A stretch of DNA of 64,000 nucleotides from an uncultured Mucilaginibacter sp. (GCF_946479965.1 NZ_CAMLHX010000013.1:1-64000); one strand, 5' to 3'. Positions 1-9,583 are shown, numbered from the stretch's first letter. A program made the numbers and translations. The notes: generated by a model from the letters alone, not told the origin.

Positions 1-12
1 AATTTGTTCATC

Positions 13-35
13 GTTTACACTGTTGAAGTGTAAAC
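13..35. terminator. Hairpin at window edge, possible terminator
   Basis: A perfect 9-bp inverted repeat (GTTTACACT / AGTGTAAAC) with a 5-nt loop. It probably belongs to the end of a gene left of the window, but there is no clear T-run, so an operator is also possible. The rest of the stretch up to about 245 holds no gene I can support; it must carry the promoter of the following kduD-kduI pair, but I could not place a consensus. Confidence 0.35.
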
Positions 36-245
36 TTATTTCAGGACAAGTCAACCAGCAAAATTTGAATTTGGAACAGTGACCTTTCCTAATAAGCATT
101 CCCTTGGTTTTGTCATCCCCTAATTATTTATCCAATTACAAATAGGCAACACGGGCCAGTCTCAATATGGGGTCGCGACCCAGGACAACCATAAGCTATT
201 TTTAAAGGATTGAGTATAAATCCCGAAGGTTATTGTCCTAAAGCA

Positions 246-1010
246 ATGACAAGTTTGTTTGATCTGACCGGAAAAACCACACTAATTACCGGCGGAAATA
301 AAGGCATCGGTTTTAGTATGGCTGCCGGGCTGGCTGAGGCCGGTGCCGATATTATTGTAGCCTCTCGTTCTATAGAGCCGGAGGGAAGCCGTATTGAAGC
401 AACTGTAAAAGCTTTGGGCCGTAATTTTTTAGCGTACCGCGTCGACCTCTCAGAGCGGACTGAGGTTTATGAATTTATTCAGCAACTCGCTGCCGATAAT
501 GTTCAGGTTGATATTTTAATAAACAATGCCGGCATTATTTTACGAAAGCCCGCCGCCGAGCACCCCGATGAATACTGGGATAACGTGCTGTCGCTTAATT
601 TGGATACGCCTTTTATTTTAGCCCGCGAGATAGGCAGGCAAATGATAGCCAAAGGGCAGGGCAAAATCATTTTCATTTGTTCGCTGCTTAGTTTCCAGGG
701 CGGTATCAACGTGCCGGGTTATGCCGCAAGTAAAGGCGCATTGGCAAGTTTGGTAAAAGCGCTGGCTAATGAATGGGCGGCAAAAGGAATTAATGTGAAC
801 GGTATTGCTCCTGGCTATATAGCTACTGATAATACCGACGCCTTGCGTAACGATATTGACCGCAGCACCAGCATACTGGCACGCATACCTGCAGCCCGCT
901 GGGGTGAAGCCGATGATTTTAAAGGCCCTGCAGTGTTCCTGTCATCAAAAGCGGCTGATTATGTACACGGCACCATTTTAACTGTTGATGGCGGCTGGAT
1001 GGGCAGATAA
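246..1010 (+). CDS. kduD: KduD-type SDR dehydrogenase (2-dehydro-3-deoxy-D-gluconate 5-dehydrogenase)
   Basis: Short-chain dehydrogenase/reductase, 254 residues from the chosen start. It shows the Rossmann motif TGGNKGIG (residues 15-22), NNAG (about 93-96) and the catalytic YAASK (Tyr about 159, Lys about 163). The N-terminus MTSLFDLTGK is typical of KduD, which interconverts 2,5-diketo-3-deoxygluconate and 2-keto-3-deoxygluconate in the cytoplasm during breakdown of unsaturated uronates. An upstream in-frame TTG at 210 would add 12 residues; I prefer the ATG at 246 because it matches where this family begins. It lies 34 nt before a kduI-like gene, almost certainly in one operon, and beside lyase and GH88 genes that would supply unsaturated uronates. 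The fold is certain; the exact substrate rests on the kduI partner. Confidence 0.88.
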   Translation: MTSLFDLTGKTTLITGGNKGIGFSMAAGLAEAGADIIVASRSIEPEGSRIEATVKALGRNFLAYRVDLSERTEVYEFIQQLAADNVQVDILINNAGIILRKPAAEHPDEYWDNVLSLNLDTPFILAREIGRQMIAKGQGKIIFICSLLSFQGGINVPGYAASKGALASLVKALANEWAAKGINVNGIAPGYIATDNTDALRNDIDRSTSILARIPAARWGEADDFKGPAVFLSSKAADYVHGTILTVDGGWMGR

Positions 1011-1044
1011 TTAATATAAAAAGAGGATAATTAAAATATTAGAT

Positions 1045-1875
1045 ATGGAGATCAGATTTGAGCATAGTAAGAAAGAAGTAAGCAGGATGACTACCGAAGA
1101 ACTCAGGGAATCGTTCCTGATAGAGCAATTAATGCAGGACGACAAACTTATGATGGTATACTCTCACTACGACCGCCTTATTGTTGGTGGAGTGAAGCCG
1201 GTAAGCACCAGTGTCAACCTGGAAAATCATCCGGAACTAAAGGCCGAGTACTTTCTGGAACGCCGCGAGCTTGGTATTATTAACATTGGTGGCACGGGTG
1301 TAGTTACTGCTGATGGACAGGATTATCCGTTGGAACGGTTGAGTTGCCTATACCTGGGTAAAGGTGTTAAAGAGGTAAGCTTTAAGAGCTTTAACGCAAA
1401 CGACCCGGCATCGTATTACCTTCTGTCGTCGCCCGCGCACCACGAATACCCTACTAGGCTGATTACCAAGGATGAGGCATCGCCCGTACAGCTTGGCGAT
1501 ATACTTACTTCAAATAAACGTACCATTTATAAATACATTCATCTTGACGGTATACGAAGCAGCCAATTGGTAATGGGCCTCACGGTGTTAGAGCCGGGTA
1601 GTGTTTGGAACTCTGTGCCCCCTCATACTCATACACGCCGTACAGAGGTGTATTTTTATTTTGATCTGCCCGATAACCAACGCATCTTCCATTTTATGGG
1701 GCAGCCGCAGCAAACGCGTAGTATGGTAATGGCTAATAACGATGCGGTTGTGTCGCCGCCATGGTCAGTGCATTTTGGCTGTGGCACCAGTAACTACACC
1801 TTTATTTGGGGCATGGCCGGCGAGAACCAGGTATATTCTGACATGGATGCTTTGGCCGTTACTGATCTGCAATAA
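1045..1875 (+). CDS. kduI: KduI, 5-dehydro-4-deoxy-D-glucuronate isomerase
   Basis: 276 residues, full family length. KduI isomerises 4-deoxy-L-threo-5-hexosulose uronate, the product formed spontaneously from unsaturated uronate monomers, to 2,5-diketo-3-deoxygluconate, the KduD substrate. The cupin metal site is visible in PPHTHTRRTEVYFYF (His, His, Glu) with a further His in PWSVHFG near the C-terminus. The N-terminal KEVSRMTTEELRESFL and the YSHYDRLIVGG segment are characteristic of the family. It is the second gene of the kduD-kduI pair and ends 5 nt from the convergent gene at 1881, so the two transcripts must share or overlap a termination zone; no strong hairpin is visible in the gap. 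Confidence 0.93.
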   Translation: MEIRFEHSKKEVSRMTTEELRESFLIEQLMQDDKLMMVYSHYDRLIVGGVKPVSTSVNLENHPELKAEYFLERRELGIINIGGTGVVTADGQDYPLERLSCLYLGKGVKEVSFKSFNANDPASYYLLSSPAHHEYPTRLITKDEASPVQLGDILTSNKRTIYKYIHLDGIRSSQLVMGLTVLEPGSVWNSVPPHTHTRRTEVYFYFDLPDNQRIFHFMGQPQQTRSMVMANNDAVVSPPWSVHFGCGTSNYTFIWGMAGENQVYSDMDALAVTDLQ

Positions 1876-1880
1876 CCCCG

Positions 1881-2666
1881 TTATTGTGTTTTTGGGATCT
1901 GTTTAAGCAACCAGCGTGTTACATCATTGGCAGCCTTGTCGTTTTCGTATTCGGCAGGCAGGCGGCCGTTCACATACTCGTTATAAAGCCAGGGGTCGCC
2001 AACTGCAAATACTGTTCCTCTGCCGTACTTCGTCGTAGCGATGATAACGGCGTCGCCATCTTTTAATATGCTTTTGGCCTTGCCCGAAAGCGTGAGCGTA
2101 GCAATATCCTTCATGAAGATCCTTTTCGCTGTTTTAAACAAGGGGTTGCCGGTAACTGTTAGTCCGCCATCAACAAAGTGATCATCATTGATGACGTGGT
2201 TATGTAGATCGTTATTAAAATGCAGCCCGAATTTGGCAGCCAGCTGGTTAAAATGTGGCAATTCGACATTAGCACTGTCATTAGCCATTAAAACCAAAAC
2301 ACCTCCATTTTTAACATATCGAACAATTTGATTTATGTCTTCAATTGTAATGTAATTAGGATTGGCACTTTCTTTTTTTGTGTCGGGATCAACAATAATG
2401 TAAATATCAGTGCCTTTCAAATTGGCCGCGGTTGGTGCCTCATTTAATGACTGTAATTGAGCGCCCTGTTTTTTGAAAACAGCAGCCCAATTAGAGAAGC
2501 CTGTATTGGCAGTATCTTCCCATAAGTAGTGAAAACGCTCGATCTGCCCCGTTGCATTTTGATGCACCTCGCGGTTAAAGTAACAGTCGAGCGTAACAGT
2601 TTGCGCTTGCGAATGAAACGAAACAATCAACAGGAACAATGTGCCTAAGCGCAATAATTTTTTCAT
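1881..2666 (-). CDS. Secreted DUF4350-type protein
   Basis: 261 residues from an ATG at 2666 (an in-frame start at 2684 would only lengthen the signal peptide). MKKLLRLGTLFLLIVSFHSQAQ is a clear signal peptide. The body alternates predicted strands and helices in a glutamine-amidotransferase-like fold, with IYIIVDPD, GGVLVLMANDS and GRGTVFAVGDPWLYNEY, the pattern of DUF4350/GldG-like sensory domains. I see no catalytic Cys-His pair. Such proteins often occur in pectin or uronate PULs beside unsaturated-uronyl hydrolases; the biochemical role is unknown to me. It is the last gene of the LacI-GH97-lyase operon, 57 nt after the lyase gene. Confidence 0.7.
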   Translation of the reverse strand: MKKLLRLGTLFLLIVSFHSQAQTVTLDCYFNREVHQNATGQIERFHYLWEDTANTGFSNWAAVFKKQGAQLQSLNEAPTAANLKGTDIYIIVDPDTKKESANPNYITIEDINQIVRYVKNGGVLVLMANDSANVELPHFNQLAAKFGLHFNNDLHNHVINDDHFVDGGLTVTGNPLFKTAKRIFMKDIATLTLSGKAKSILKDGDAVIIATTKYGRGTVFAVGDPWLYNEYVNGRLPAEYENDKAANDVTRWLLKQIPKTQ

Positions 2667-2723
2667 ATGTCGAATTTGTAGCAACGTAAGACAGGTAAAG
2701 TTATTTATAGGAATGCCCGTTAC

Positions 2724-4724
2724 TTAGTCGGGTTTTTTTAACGAAACATTATCAAATTTGACAGTAGTGGCTAATTTAATATTTCCGGAGGCCACCATTA
2801 CTCCAGCCTTATAATTACGCGCAGCAGGTGCTTTTAGCAAACCCACCTTTTTCCATGATTTTCCGTCTTCGGACACATAGCCTGTGAACCGGCCCGATTG
2901 CTTGATCAAGCGAAGCCAAAACTGACCCGTTACCCGGCCATAAGTAATAAATGGCGCATCTGTGAGCGGAATAGCGATGCTTTGTTTATTATTCGCGTAG
3001 TTCCCTTCAGTCAGAATGATCTTCCAACCGGGTTCTTCGTTAATTTCGAGCGAAGGTCGGGCTAAGGCCAAAGTAATGGTATTCGAATGATCATCAGGAC
3101 CCGAAGCCATAGAAAGTCCGACTGATGAAGTTTGCGCACTAAATTGCGGAACGAACCTTACCGTCAGGGAACAATCGCCGCTTACGTTTTGGTAGATAGC
3201 AGGGCGCAGATCGCTTGTGCTATCTGTGAGCATCCGTTTCGCTTTCAGTTCATATAATGGCCCATTAATACCGCCGTACACCTGCACGTCTTCTATGTCG
3301 GCCGCAATTAACCATTTTCGCCGGAGGGCGGTAGCTGACGACACTACCGATTGATCACTCATTCCGTATCGGTTAACCGCTGTAATCCGATAATAATACA
3401 TCACACCTTTTTTTACTCTTTTGTCAGTAAAGGTCGGGGTTCGCAAGTTTTTATTCAGGGTGACATAAGGGCCATTTCTGTCGGTCGCTCTTTGGACAAT
3501 ATAGGTATCGGCGTTAATAACTGCTATCCAGTTAATATTGATCGTGTTTCCGGATAATGCTTTAGCGATAATTCCGGCAGGCTGCGCGGGGATATGACCT
3601 TCGTATACGGGCTTTTCCAATTTACGGCTAAACAGCAGGGTGCCAAAACCAACATTGTCACCACCCGAGCCCTGTAATTCCGGGCGCAATTTTTCCGCTA
3701 CGCTTTTAGTAAAGGGCGCGTCCAATCCTGCCCGGTTAACATAATGGTTATATACCTGTTCATATATCGCGCGGAATTTTCCCCTGCTTTCACCGGAAAT
3801 GTTCTCATGGAAATATTTTCCGGTTTGGTCTATTTGAGCTACATACGGCACGTCAAGGCCAAGGTTATATTTCGCGGTATATTCAAATCCTTTTAAAAGC
3901 CTGTTATTTGCGTATCCATACAAGTCCAAACCTTGGTGCCAGGCTATTTCTGCACAGTCGGCTAAGTGCCCAAGTCCTAATTGTGTATGTGCCTGGTCCC
4001 GGCCGCTTTCCTGGCATTGTCCATCCTCATTTACCACGTAATGTTTCAGACTGCCGTCTCCCGCACCATCCACATAGTAATGAAGGCCATTTTCAAAAAT
4101 ATTCCGGTCGTTACAAAAAACGCCGATTGCCATAACTGTTTTAACCGCCGCATTATCCCAGTTACCATTGGCAAATAACGCGTAATCCTTTATCACCGGG
4201 TACACCACTTCCCTGAAATGTTTTTGGGTTTGCGCGATGTCTGCCGCACTCCAGCCTGAATTTGTATAGCGCAGTATCTCGGCGGCGTTTATCATTTTGA
4301 ACGGACCCAGCCCTGCCATTAAAACGGCATCCTGCCCGCCTATCTTTTTTAAGTTAAGCGACCAGCTGTTTATAATCTCCTGTGCTTTGATTGCATAGCC
4401 GCGATCACCGGTGATCACCCACATTATCGCATTCTGATAGGCTGCGCCCGCGTCCGAATCATAATTGCCTTGCCCAACCGTCGGTTTCCGGCTTACCATA
4501 GCCAGCGGGCCCTGCATTTGATAGTTTTTTTGCGATAGCTGATGTGCTTTAAAAACAACGAATCCGGAATAGATAGGCTCGGATTGTTCAGTTACGCCCT
4601 TTTTAATCCGTTCAAGATCGTGGATGTCTTGTAACAACCCCGGATGGTTAAAATGCTGCGCCGTTGCCTTGTCCGCAATCGCGAAGATCAACAAGGAGAA
4701 AATTAAAAAAACTGCTTTTTTCAT
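2724..4724 (-). CDS. Alginate-lyase-family polysaccharide lyase with FN3 and lectin-like tail
   Basis: 666 residues. A signal peptide (residues 1-22, ending ATAQ) is followed by an all-alpha alginate-lyase-type (alpha/alpha toroid) domain to about residue 375, with GNWDNAAV near 189 and QESGRDQAHTQLG near 241, which supply the Asn, Arg, His residues typical of the catalytic cleft. A fibronectin type III domain spans about 385-465, and the C-terminal 190 residues look like a DUF1349/ConA-like carbohydrate-binding fold (FWLRLIKQSGRFTGYVSEDG). The sequence style recalls PL38 glucuronan lyases, but I cannot assign a family without a search. Beta-elimination would create unsaturated uronate ends for GH88, KduI and KduD. 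It is 11 nt downstream of the GH97 gene in one operon. Confidence 0.78.
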   Translation of the reverse strand: MKKAVFLIFSLLIFAIADKATAQHFNHPGLLQDIHDLERIKKGVTEQSEPIYSGFVVFKAHQLSQKNYQMQGPLAMVSRKPTVGQGNYDSDAGAAYQNAIMWVITGDRGYAIKAQEIINSWSLNLKKIGGQDAVLMAGLGPFKMINAAEILRYTNSGWSAADIAQTQKHFREVVYPVIKDYALFANGNWDNAAVKTVMAIGVFCNDRNIFENGLHYYVDGAGDGSLKHYVVNEDGQCQESGRDQAHTQLGLGHLADCAEIAWHQGLDLYGYANNRLLKGFEYTAKYNLGLDVPYVAQIDQTGKYFHENISGESRGKFRAIYEQVYNHYVNRAGLDAPFTKSVAEKLRPELQGSGGDNVGFGTLLFSRKLEKPVYEGHIPAQPAGIIAKALSGNTININWIAVINADTYIVQRATDRNGPYVTLNKNLRTPTFTDKRVKKGVMYYYRITAVNRYGMSDQSVVSSATALRRKWLIAADIEDVQVYGGINGPLYELKAKRMLTDSTSDLRPAIYQNVSGDCSLTVRFVPQFSAQTSSVGLSMASGPDDHSNTITLALARPSLEINEEPGWKIILTEGNYANNKQSIAIPLTDAPFITYGRVTGQFWLRLIKQSGRFTGYVSEDGKSWKKVGLLKAPAARNYKAGVMVASGNIKLATTVKFDNVSLKKPD

Positions 4725-4735
4725 TTATTCAAATG

Positions 4736-6616
4736 TTACCGAGGTGTTAGAATTATAGCTTGCCCTTCTTTTCCGGGGAGGTCTATCAACCAGCTGGATC
4801 CCTTTTTTACTTCCTTTTGGTTTACTTTGATCCCCTTTTTTCCATCGTCTTCATATATCGTTGCTAAATAGCTTTTTCCTTTGTCTAAAAAGTTAAAATC
4901 AATCTTCGCCTGCCACCTATCAAGCCCTGCTGCGGCGCCAATATACCAGGAGCCGTTCTTTTTTCTGGCTACACAAACGCCTTTGCCGATATCGCCCGCT
5001 AAATACCTCGACTCGTCCCATACAGTTGGCACCTGGTCAAAAAAGGCCAATTCTTCGTCGTTCGTATAATCAGCGGATTTTCCATACCAAAATATGGCCT
5101 GTAAGGGGTCGAAATAAACTACCGTGAGCGCCAATTGCTGCCCCTTGCTTACCTTTATGTTTTTAGAAAAGTTGTCCCTGCTATTTGGAAAGCAAAATGT
5201 AAAGTCGGCAGGGCCTGCCAAATATCGGGTGAACGGAAGTGCCGTATTATGAAATGCATCCGGGCTGTTTTCGTCTCCACGGATGCCTTCCTGGCTAAGA
5301 ACATAGGGGTAGCGCCGGCTCAATCCGGTGGGTTTGTAATGATCATGGACATTTAAAACAAACCCGAAATCGTTTACTTTTTGCATTGCCGAATCTAACC
5401 ACGTCAGTCCTTTTTGCGTACCACCATCTACAAAGCCAAATTTTATCCCGCTTACACCCCATTTTTTAAAAAGAGGAAGCAGAGTATCCAACTTAGCCTT
5501 CAAACCGACGTAATTCACATAAAGTATAACGCCTATACCTTTATCGGTGGCGTGTTTGATGATAGCAGGAAGGTCAAGTCCCGGAATCGGCTTTGTTGGA
5601 TCTGAAGTAGTGCGAAATTCAGCACCATACCAACCTGCATCCAGCATAATATATTGAAAGCGATGTTTAGCTGCAAAGTCAGCGCCATCAAGGCCTCCCT
5701 GTGTACTTATGGGCACCCTAAAAACTTTTCCCGGTTTAATTGCAGCTGTGGATACGCTACCAACAGGTTCAGTGAGTTTTAAATTGAGCTGGCTGAAGGC
5801 ATGAAGTCCGATAGCCGTTGACGAGATACTTATGGTCCGCCAGGGCGTTACAACGCTGTCTTTAAAAACAACCAAGGTATCTTTATTAATTTTGTCGACT
5901 ATACCATTTTTGTATAACGTATCAGTATAAAAATTAAGGGCAAGGCTATTGGATGTTTGGCCTTTCACCAACACACATTTTGTGTAATTGCGGTTTTCTG
6001 CTTCTCCAATGCTGATAAAAGAATTATTCCCCGAAACCAACGTAGATGGAAGATCACTTGTGCCGGAAAGTGAATCCAACGGCATGGCCCGGAATATGGA
6101 TTCTTCATGATACTGATAGATGTTGTAGCTGTTGTTAAGATTAAATTCTGTAAGCTCCTTTTTTAATCTTATTGGTTGTGCATCGCCTAAATCTTTGCAT
6201 ACGTATTTAAAGGCAAAGCTACCATTGTAAACGCGGCCTATAACATCAAACGTGGCATCGGCAGAACGGCAATGTAAAATTAGCAACCTGTATTTGTTTT
6301 CTATTTTTTGGTCCTCGCCGAGTGACCAGGTAAACGATCGATCCTGCGTTCTTTGTTCCATTTTCACAATCTGGATACCCGTGGCAAAGTTTTTTTTATC
6401 GGTAAACAAACCCATGCCCGACCAATTAACAAAGGTATTATTATTGAAGTCGACCCGGTACACTAATTGAGACCTGTCGTTTATTCCCAACATTACGACA
6501 GTATTTTTGTCGGGTGACCGGGCTGTCAATTGGATTTTTACCTGGGCGAGCGTTTCGCTTCTGTTTAAGCATCCAAGTAAAATGATAATTAAAAGCGGCC
6601 GTGTATATTTAAACAT
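4736..6616 (-). CDS. GH97 family glycosidase, probable lipoprotein
   Basis: 626 residues, the usual GH97 layout: N-terminal beta-sandwich (about 25-290), central TIM barrel and C-terminal beta domain. Family segments include AAKHRFQYIMLDAGWYG, SGIKFGFVDGG (Asp near 394, where retaining members carry the nucleophile) and YVLSQEGIRGDE near 442. GH97 enzymes act on alpha-glucosides (SusB type) or alpha-galactosides; the VDG Asp favours the retaining alpha-galactosidase-like branch, but this is inference. The N-terminus has a lipobox-like LLGC with Cys at residue 16, suggesting a periplasmic or surface lipoprotein. It follows the LacI gene by 29 nt and precedes the lyase by 11 nt. Confidence 0.85.
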   Translation of the reverse strand: MFKYTRPLLIIILLGCLNRSETLAQVKIQLTARSPDKNTVVMLGINDRSQLVYRVDFNNNTFVNWSGMGLFTDKKNFATGIQIVKMEQRTQDRSFTWSLGEDQKIENKYRLLILHCRSADATFDVIGRVYNGSFAFKYVCKDLGDAQPIRLKKELTEFNLNNSYNIYQYHEESIFRAMPLDSLSGTSDLPSTLVSGNNSFISIGEAENRNYTKCVLVKGQTSNSLALNFYTDTLYKNGIVDKINKDTLVVFKDSVVTPWRTISISSTAIGLHAFSQLNLKLTEPVGSVSTAAIKPGKVFRVPISTQGGLDGADFAAKHRFQYIMLDAGWYGAEFRTTSDPTKPIPGLDLPAIIKHATDKGIGVILYVNYVGLKAKLDTLLPLFKKWGVSGIKFGFVDGGTQKGLTWLDSAMQKVNDFGFVLNVHDHYKPTGLSRRYPYVLSQEGIRGDENSPDAFHNTALPFTRYLAGPADFTFCFPNSRDNFSKNIKVSKGQQLALTVVYFDPLQAIFWYGKSADYTNDEELAFFDQVPTVWDESRYLAGDIGKGVCVARKKNGSWYIGAAAGLDRWQAKIDFNFLDKGKSYLATIYEDDGKKGIKVNQKEVKKGSSWLIDLPGKEGQAIILTPR

Positions 6617-6645
6617 TTGAAATATTTTGAAGGTACATGATTATT

Positions 6646-7671
6646 TTAGATAACAGGAGGGGGCTGGGAAGAACTACGGGGTTTTAATTCCGTTTGCAAG
6701 ATGAGGTTACCCTGAAGGATATCTGCATCTCCTTCCAAATGCATCAGCAAAAGGCGAATAACTTCCTGGCCAATTTGTTGTATGGGTTGTGCCACTGCGG
6801 AGATAGAAGGATTAAATAATTCGAAATTTGTGTTATCATCGAAAACAACTACGCCGATATTATCGGGCACAACTAAACCCAGGTCTTTAAAAGCAACTAA
6901 ACCTTCAATAGCCAAATAGTTAGTAGCAAAAAAGAATGCGTCAATTTGCGGGTTTCCTTGAATCAGGGTTTTTATGGCCCCTGTACACTCCTCCTGGTAA
7001 TTGTTATAAGCTATGGTTTGTACAATGTCCGGCAGATCGCTTTCTCTCATCGCAGTACTATAACCCCTGATGCGCTCATCCATCTGATCCTGACCTGACA
7101 AGATGGTAACCATTGCGATGTTACGGTAGCCATTTTCGATAAGGTGTTGCGTCGCCATGTAGGCGCCTTTAAAATTGTCTACCAATATGGTATCGCATTT
7201 GAGACCGTCAATTGACCTATCGAACATAACTATAGGGCATCCTTCAGAGATCAATTGATTTATATATGCATCAATGCCAGGCGGTGGAGCTATAATGAAG
7301 CCTTCCACTTGGTAGCTCCTGAAGGTTTTTAAAAGGTCAAGGGCCTGCAGTGTATCGTTTTCTGTGCTTCCGTAAAGCACGCGGTACCCAAATGCTGCTG
7401 CGTTCTTCTCAACTATCCGGGCAATAGAGGCAAAGAAAGGATCGGAAATATCTTCTACCAACATGCCGATGGTTTTGCTTTTCCCGGTACTTAATCCAAC
7501 TGCGAGGCTGCTGGGTAAATAATTTACTTTTTTGGCGAATTCAAAAATTTCTTTTTCAAGCCGCGGACTGATGCCATATTGCCGGGCTTTTCCGTTTAGC
7601 ACTACAGACACCGACGCTTTGGAGATATTAAGTGCTTCAGCAATATCTTTTATACCTAATTTTTTGCTCAT
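6646..7671 (-). CDS. LacI-family transcriptional regulator
   Basis: 341 residues. The N-terminal helix-turn-helix IKDIAEALNISKASVSVVLNG is followed by the hinge and a periplasmic-binding-like sugar-sensing domain (KTIGMLVEDISDPFFASIARIVE, then VVVFDDNTNFELFNPSISAVAQP). It is the first gene of the LacI-GH97-lyase-DUF4350 operon, so it likely autoregulates that operon, probably in response to a released mono- or oligosaccharide. It is separated from the upstream GH43 gene by a terminator at 7803-7825. The ligand cannot be read from the sequence. Confidence 0.92.
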   Translation of the reverse strand: MSKKLGIKDIAEALNISKASVSVVLNGKARQYGISPRLEKEIFEFAKKVNYLPSSLAVGLSTGKSKTIGMLVEDISDPFFASIARIVEKNAAAFGYRVLYGSTENDTLQALDLLKTFRSYQVEGFIIAPPPGIDAYINQLISEGCPIVMFDRSIDGLKCDTILVDNFKGAYMATQHLIENGYRNIAMVTILSGQDQMDERIRGYSTAMRESDLPDIVQTIAYNNYQEECTGAIKTLIQGNPQIDAFFFATNYLAIEGLVAFKDLGLVVPDNIGVVVFDDNTNFELFNPSISAVAQPIQQIGQEVIRLLLMHLEGDADILQGNLILQTELKPRSSSQPPPVI

Positions 7672-7802
7672 TCGGGCCTTTAATTACAATTCAACCGTGC
7701 TCAACATGACATGGGTTGTATGCGAGTATGTGTAAAGACAAAAAAAAGCTGAAATCATACTCAACAGGTTTAATTTTCGGAATGCAAAATTTAAGCATTA
7801 AA

Positions 7803-7825
7803 AAGGCTCCCATTACAGGAGCCTT
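7803..7825 (-). terminator. Rho-independent terminator after GH43
   Basis: Perfect 8-bp stem AAGGCTCC / GGAGCCTT with a 7-nt loop. Read on the minus strand it is followed by TTTTTAA, so it ends the GH43 transcript and insulates the LacI operon, which must have its own promoter between about 7672 and 7800. Confidence 0.8.
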
Positions 7826-7919
7826 AAACCGATAGTTAACCAACCAAAACTATCTAACAGACAAAAAATAAATCAGATTATACTCAAGGTTTTTTTGGTA
7901 TTTCTGAATGAAATAATCA

Positions 7920-8915
7920 TTAATCAGTTATTAAACCTGTTTTAACATTTATGCTAAATTTTTTGGGTTGAGGCAGCCACAGCTTTCCGTCACGAATCTC
8001 GACGGGCATCCACAAATACCTGGAATCCCATTGTGTCTTCGGCTTCCATATATCCCCTAGGTAAAGAACCGTTGTACCTTTGGAGCCCACAACCTTTAAC
8101 AATAAGGTTGATTGTGAACCATAAGTCTTTGTTTCTGGCGGGGCAATATCTTTAAATTCTGTCCACGGCCCGGCGAGTGATGGTGCAGTGGCGTATTTAT
8201 TGGGATTAGCATTCCAACCGGTAAGGGCAGAGCCAATTGCATAATACAAACCTTTAAAGTGAACAATAGCGCCACCTTCCATATGTTCGGGGATGAGACA
8301 TATTTCTTTTTCAATATCCATATAATCTTCCGACAAAAGAGCGATCCTAAACCCATAAGGCCGATCTTCAAAAATCAAATAGGCCTTGCCATCGTCGTCA
8401 ACAAACTGGCCAATATCGCGGCTTTCATGCCCCAGCGGACGGAAACTTTTTACAAAAACAAAATTCCCGTCGGGCTTATCGCTTACAGCAATACCAACAC
8501 TTGCTGTTTTATAGGTTTTATTGTCTAAATGAAAGTACATTACGTACTTGTTTGTCTTGTTATTAAAGTACACTTTGGGTCTTTCAAGTATCCAGCCACT
8601 TCCTTGATTATTAGGGTCGGTCATTTGAACAACGTCCCCACGAAACTTCCAATTGGTCAAGTCTTTGGAAGAGTAACAGCTTACATATCGTTTATTGGAA
8701 TCAAGCCCCTGGCGCCGTTGTTCGCCATACCAATAATAGGTGTTTTTTATTTTTAGTATACCGCCACCATGGGCCTGTATATGATTGCCGTCATCATCCG
8801 GCCAAACCTCGCCGGGGCTGATATAACTTCGTTTTTGCGAAAAAGAATTAATGGAAATGATCATAAAGATCAAGAGAAGCAGTTGGCGGCGTACACTGGA
8901 AAGTAAATGAACCAT
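7920..8915 (-). CDS. Secreted GH43-family glycosidase
   Basis: 331 residues with an N-terminal signal peptide (about 1-27, ending NSFSQ). It is a single five-bladed propeller domain of the GH43 type: WPDDDGNHIQAHGGG near residue 38 gives the catalytic-base Asp and the conserved AHGGG; SRDIGQFVDDDG near 165 gives the pKa-modulating Asp; EHMEGGAIV near 211 gives the general-acid Glu. The AHGGG-type start resembles subfamilies acting on beta-1,3-galactan or similar, but arabinofuranosidase or xylosidase activity is not excluded. It is monocistronic, with its own terminator at 7803-7825, and sits inside the uronate PUL. Confidence 0.85.
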   Translation of the reverse strand: MVHLLSSVRRQLLLLIFMIISINSFSQKRSYISPGEVWPDDDGNHIQAHGGGILKIKNTYYWYGEQRRQGLDSNKRYVSCYSSKDLTNWKFRGDVVQMTDPNNQGSGWILERPKVYFNNKTNKYVMYFHLDNKTYKTASVGIAVSDKPDGNFVFVKSFRPLGHESRDIGQFVDDDGKAYLIFEDRPYGFRIALLSEDYMDIEKEICLIPEHMEGGAIVHFKGLYYAIGSALTGWNANPNKYATAPSLAGPWTEFKDIAPPETKTYGSQSTLLLKVVGSKGTTVLYLGDIWKPKTQWDSRYLWMPVEIRDGKLWLPQPKKFSINVKTGLITD

Positions 8916-9001
8916 TTTTTAATTTAAGGATTACAATTTAATATTAGAGGGAAAGGGATTTCTAATTTAATATATTTATATCGGCAGACAACAACAACAA
9001 G

Positions 9002-9583
9002 TTACACCGCCATGCGGCAGGCAGCTAATTGATGATCTGTTCTTAATTCGCTTCTTAATTGAATTATGGCCCGGTGGACGTGATTCACAACCGACTGGTA
9101 CCTGATTCCTGTAACCTCGGCTATCTGAGCATAATCGCAACCATCAAAATATTTAAGAAAAAGTATTTCTTTTTGGCGATTAGGCAAACTGTTTAAAGCT
9201 ATTGAAAGCCGGAAGTTAACTTCGTTATTGTTTTCTATACCCACCATGATTTCCTCATGCGAAAAAACCATGTCAATATATTGATGACTGTCAATGAGTG
9301 GATCATGTGATTTATGGCTTTTTATATAATTAAACGCCATTGAGCGGGCTGCCTTAAAAAAATAAACCCGTATATTCCCAATTGGTCCGAACCGTTCCCG
9401 ACGTTCCCACATTTTTATAAAAAGCTCTTGTAATACATCCTGGCAAACATCTTCATCCTTCAATATCTTTAAAAGATATTGGTATAACAAAGGGTAAAGT
9501 TCATGATGAATATGACCGAATGATTTTACTGCACCCGAGCGAGCTTCATCCCACCAAATTGATAACTGGTTAATTTTGTTCAT
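9002..9583 (-). CDS. ECF-type RNA polymerase sigma factor
   Basis: 193 residues from the ATG at 9583; a longer in-frame start at 9613 adds residues unlike the family. Region 2 (YPLLYQYLLKILKDEDVCQDVLQELFIKMWERR) and region 4 (LPNRQKEILFLKYFDGCDYAQIAEVTGIRYQSVVNHVHRAI) are both complete. In Bacteroidota such factors usually sit beside a FecR-type anti-sigma gene and a SusC with a signalling N-terminus; neither applies here, so the control mechanism is unclear. It lies between GH43 and the hybrid two-component regulator, both on the minus strand, with about 280 nt to the latter. Confidence 0.88.
   Translation of the reverse strand: MNKINQLSIWWDEARSGAVKSFGHIHHELYPLLYQYLLKILKDEDVCQDVLQELFIKMWERRERFGPIGNIRVYFFKAARSMAFNYIKSHKSHDPLIDSHQYIDMVFSHEEIMVGIENNNEVNFRLSIALNSLPNRQKEILFLKYFDGCDYAQIAEVTGIRYQSVVNHVHRAIIQLRSELRTDHQLAACRMAV

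Noticed and set aside
210..245. TTG start extending KduD by 12 residues
   Set aside because: The added residues are unlike the family, and MTSLFDLTGK at 246 matches the usual N-terminus.
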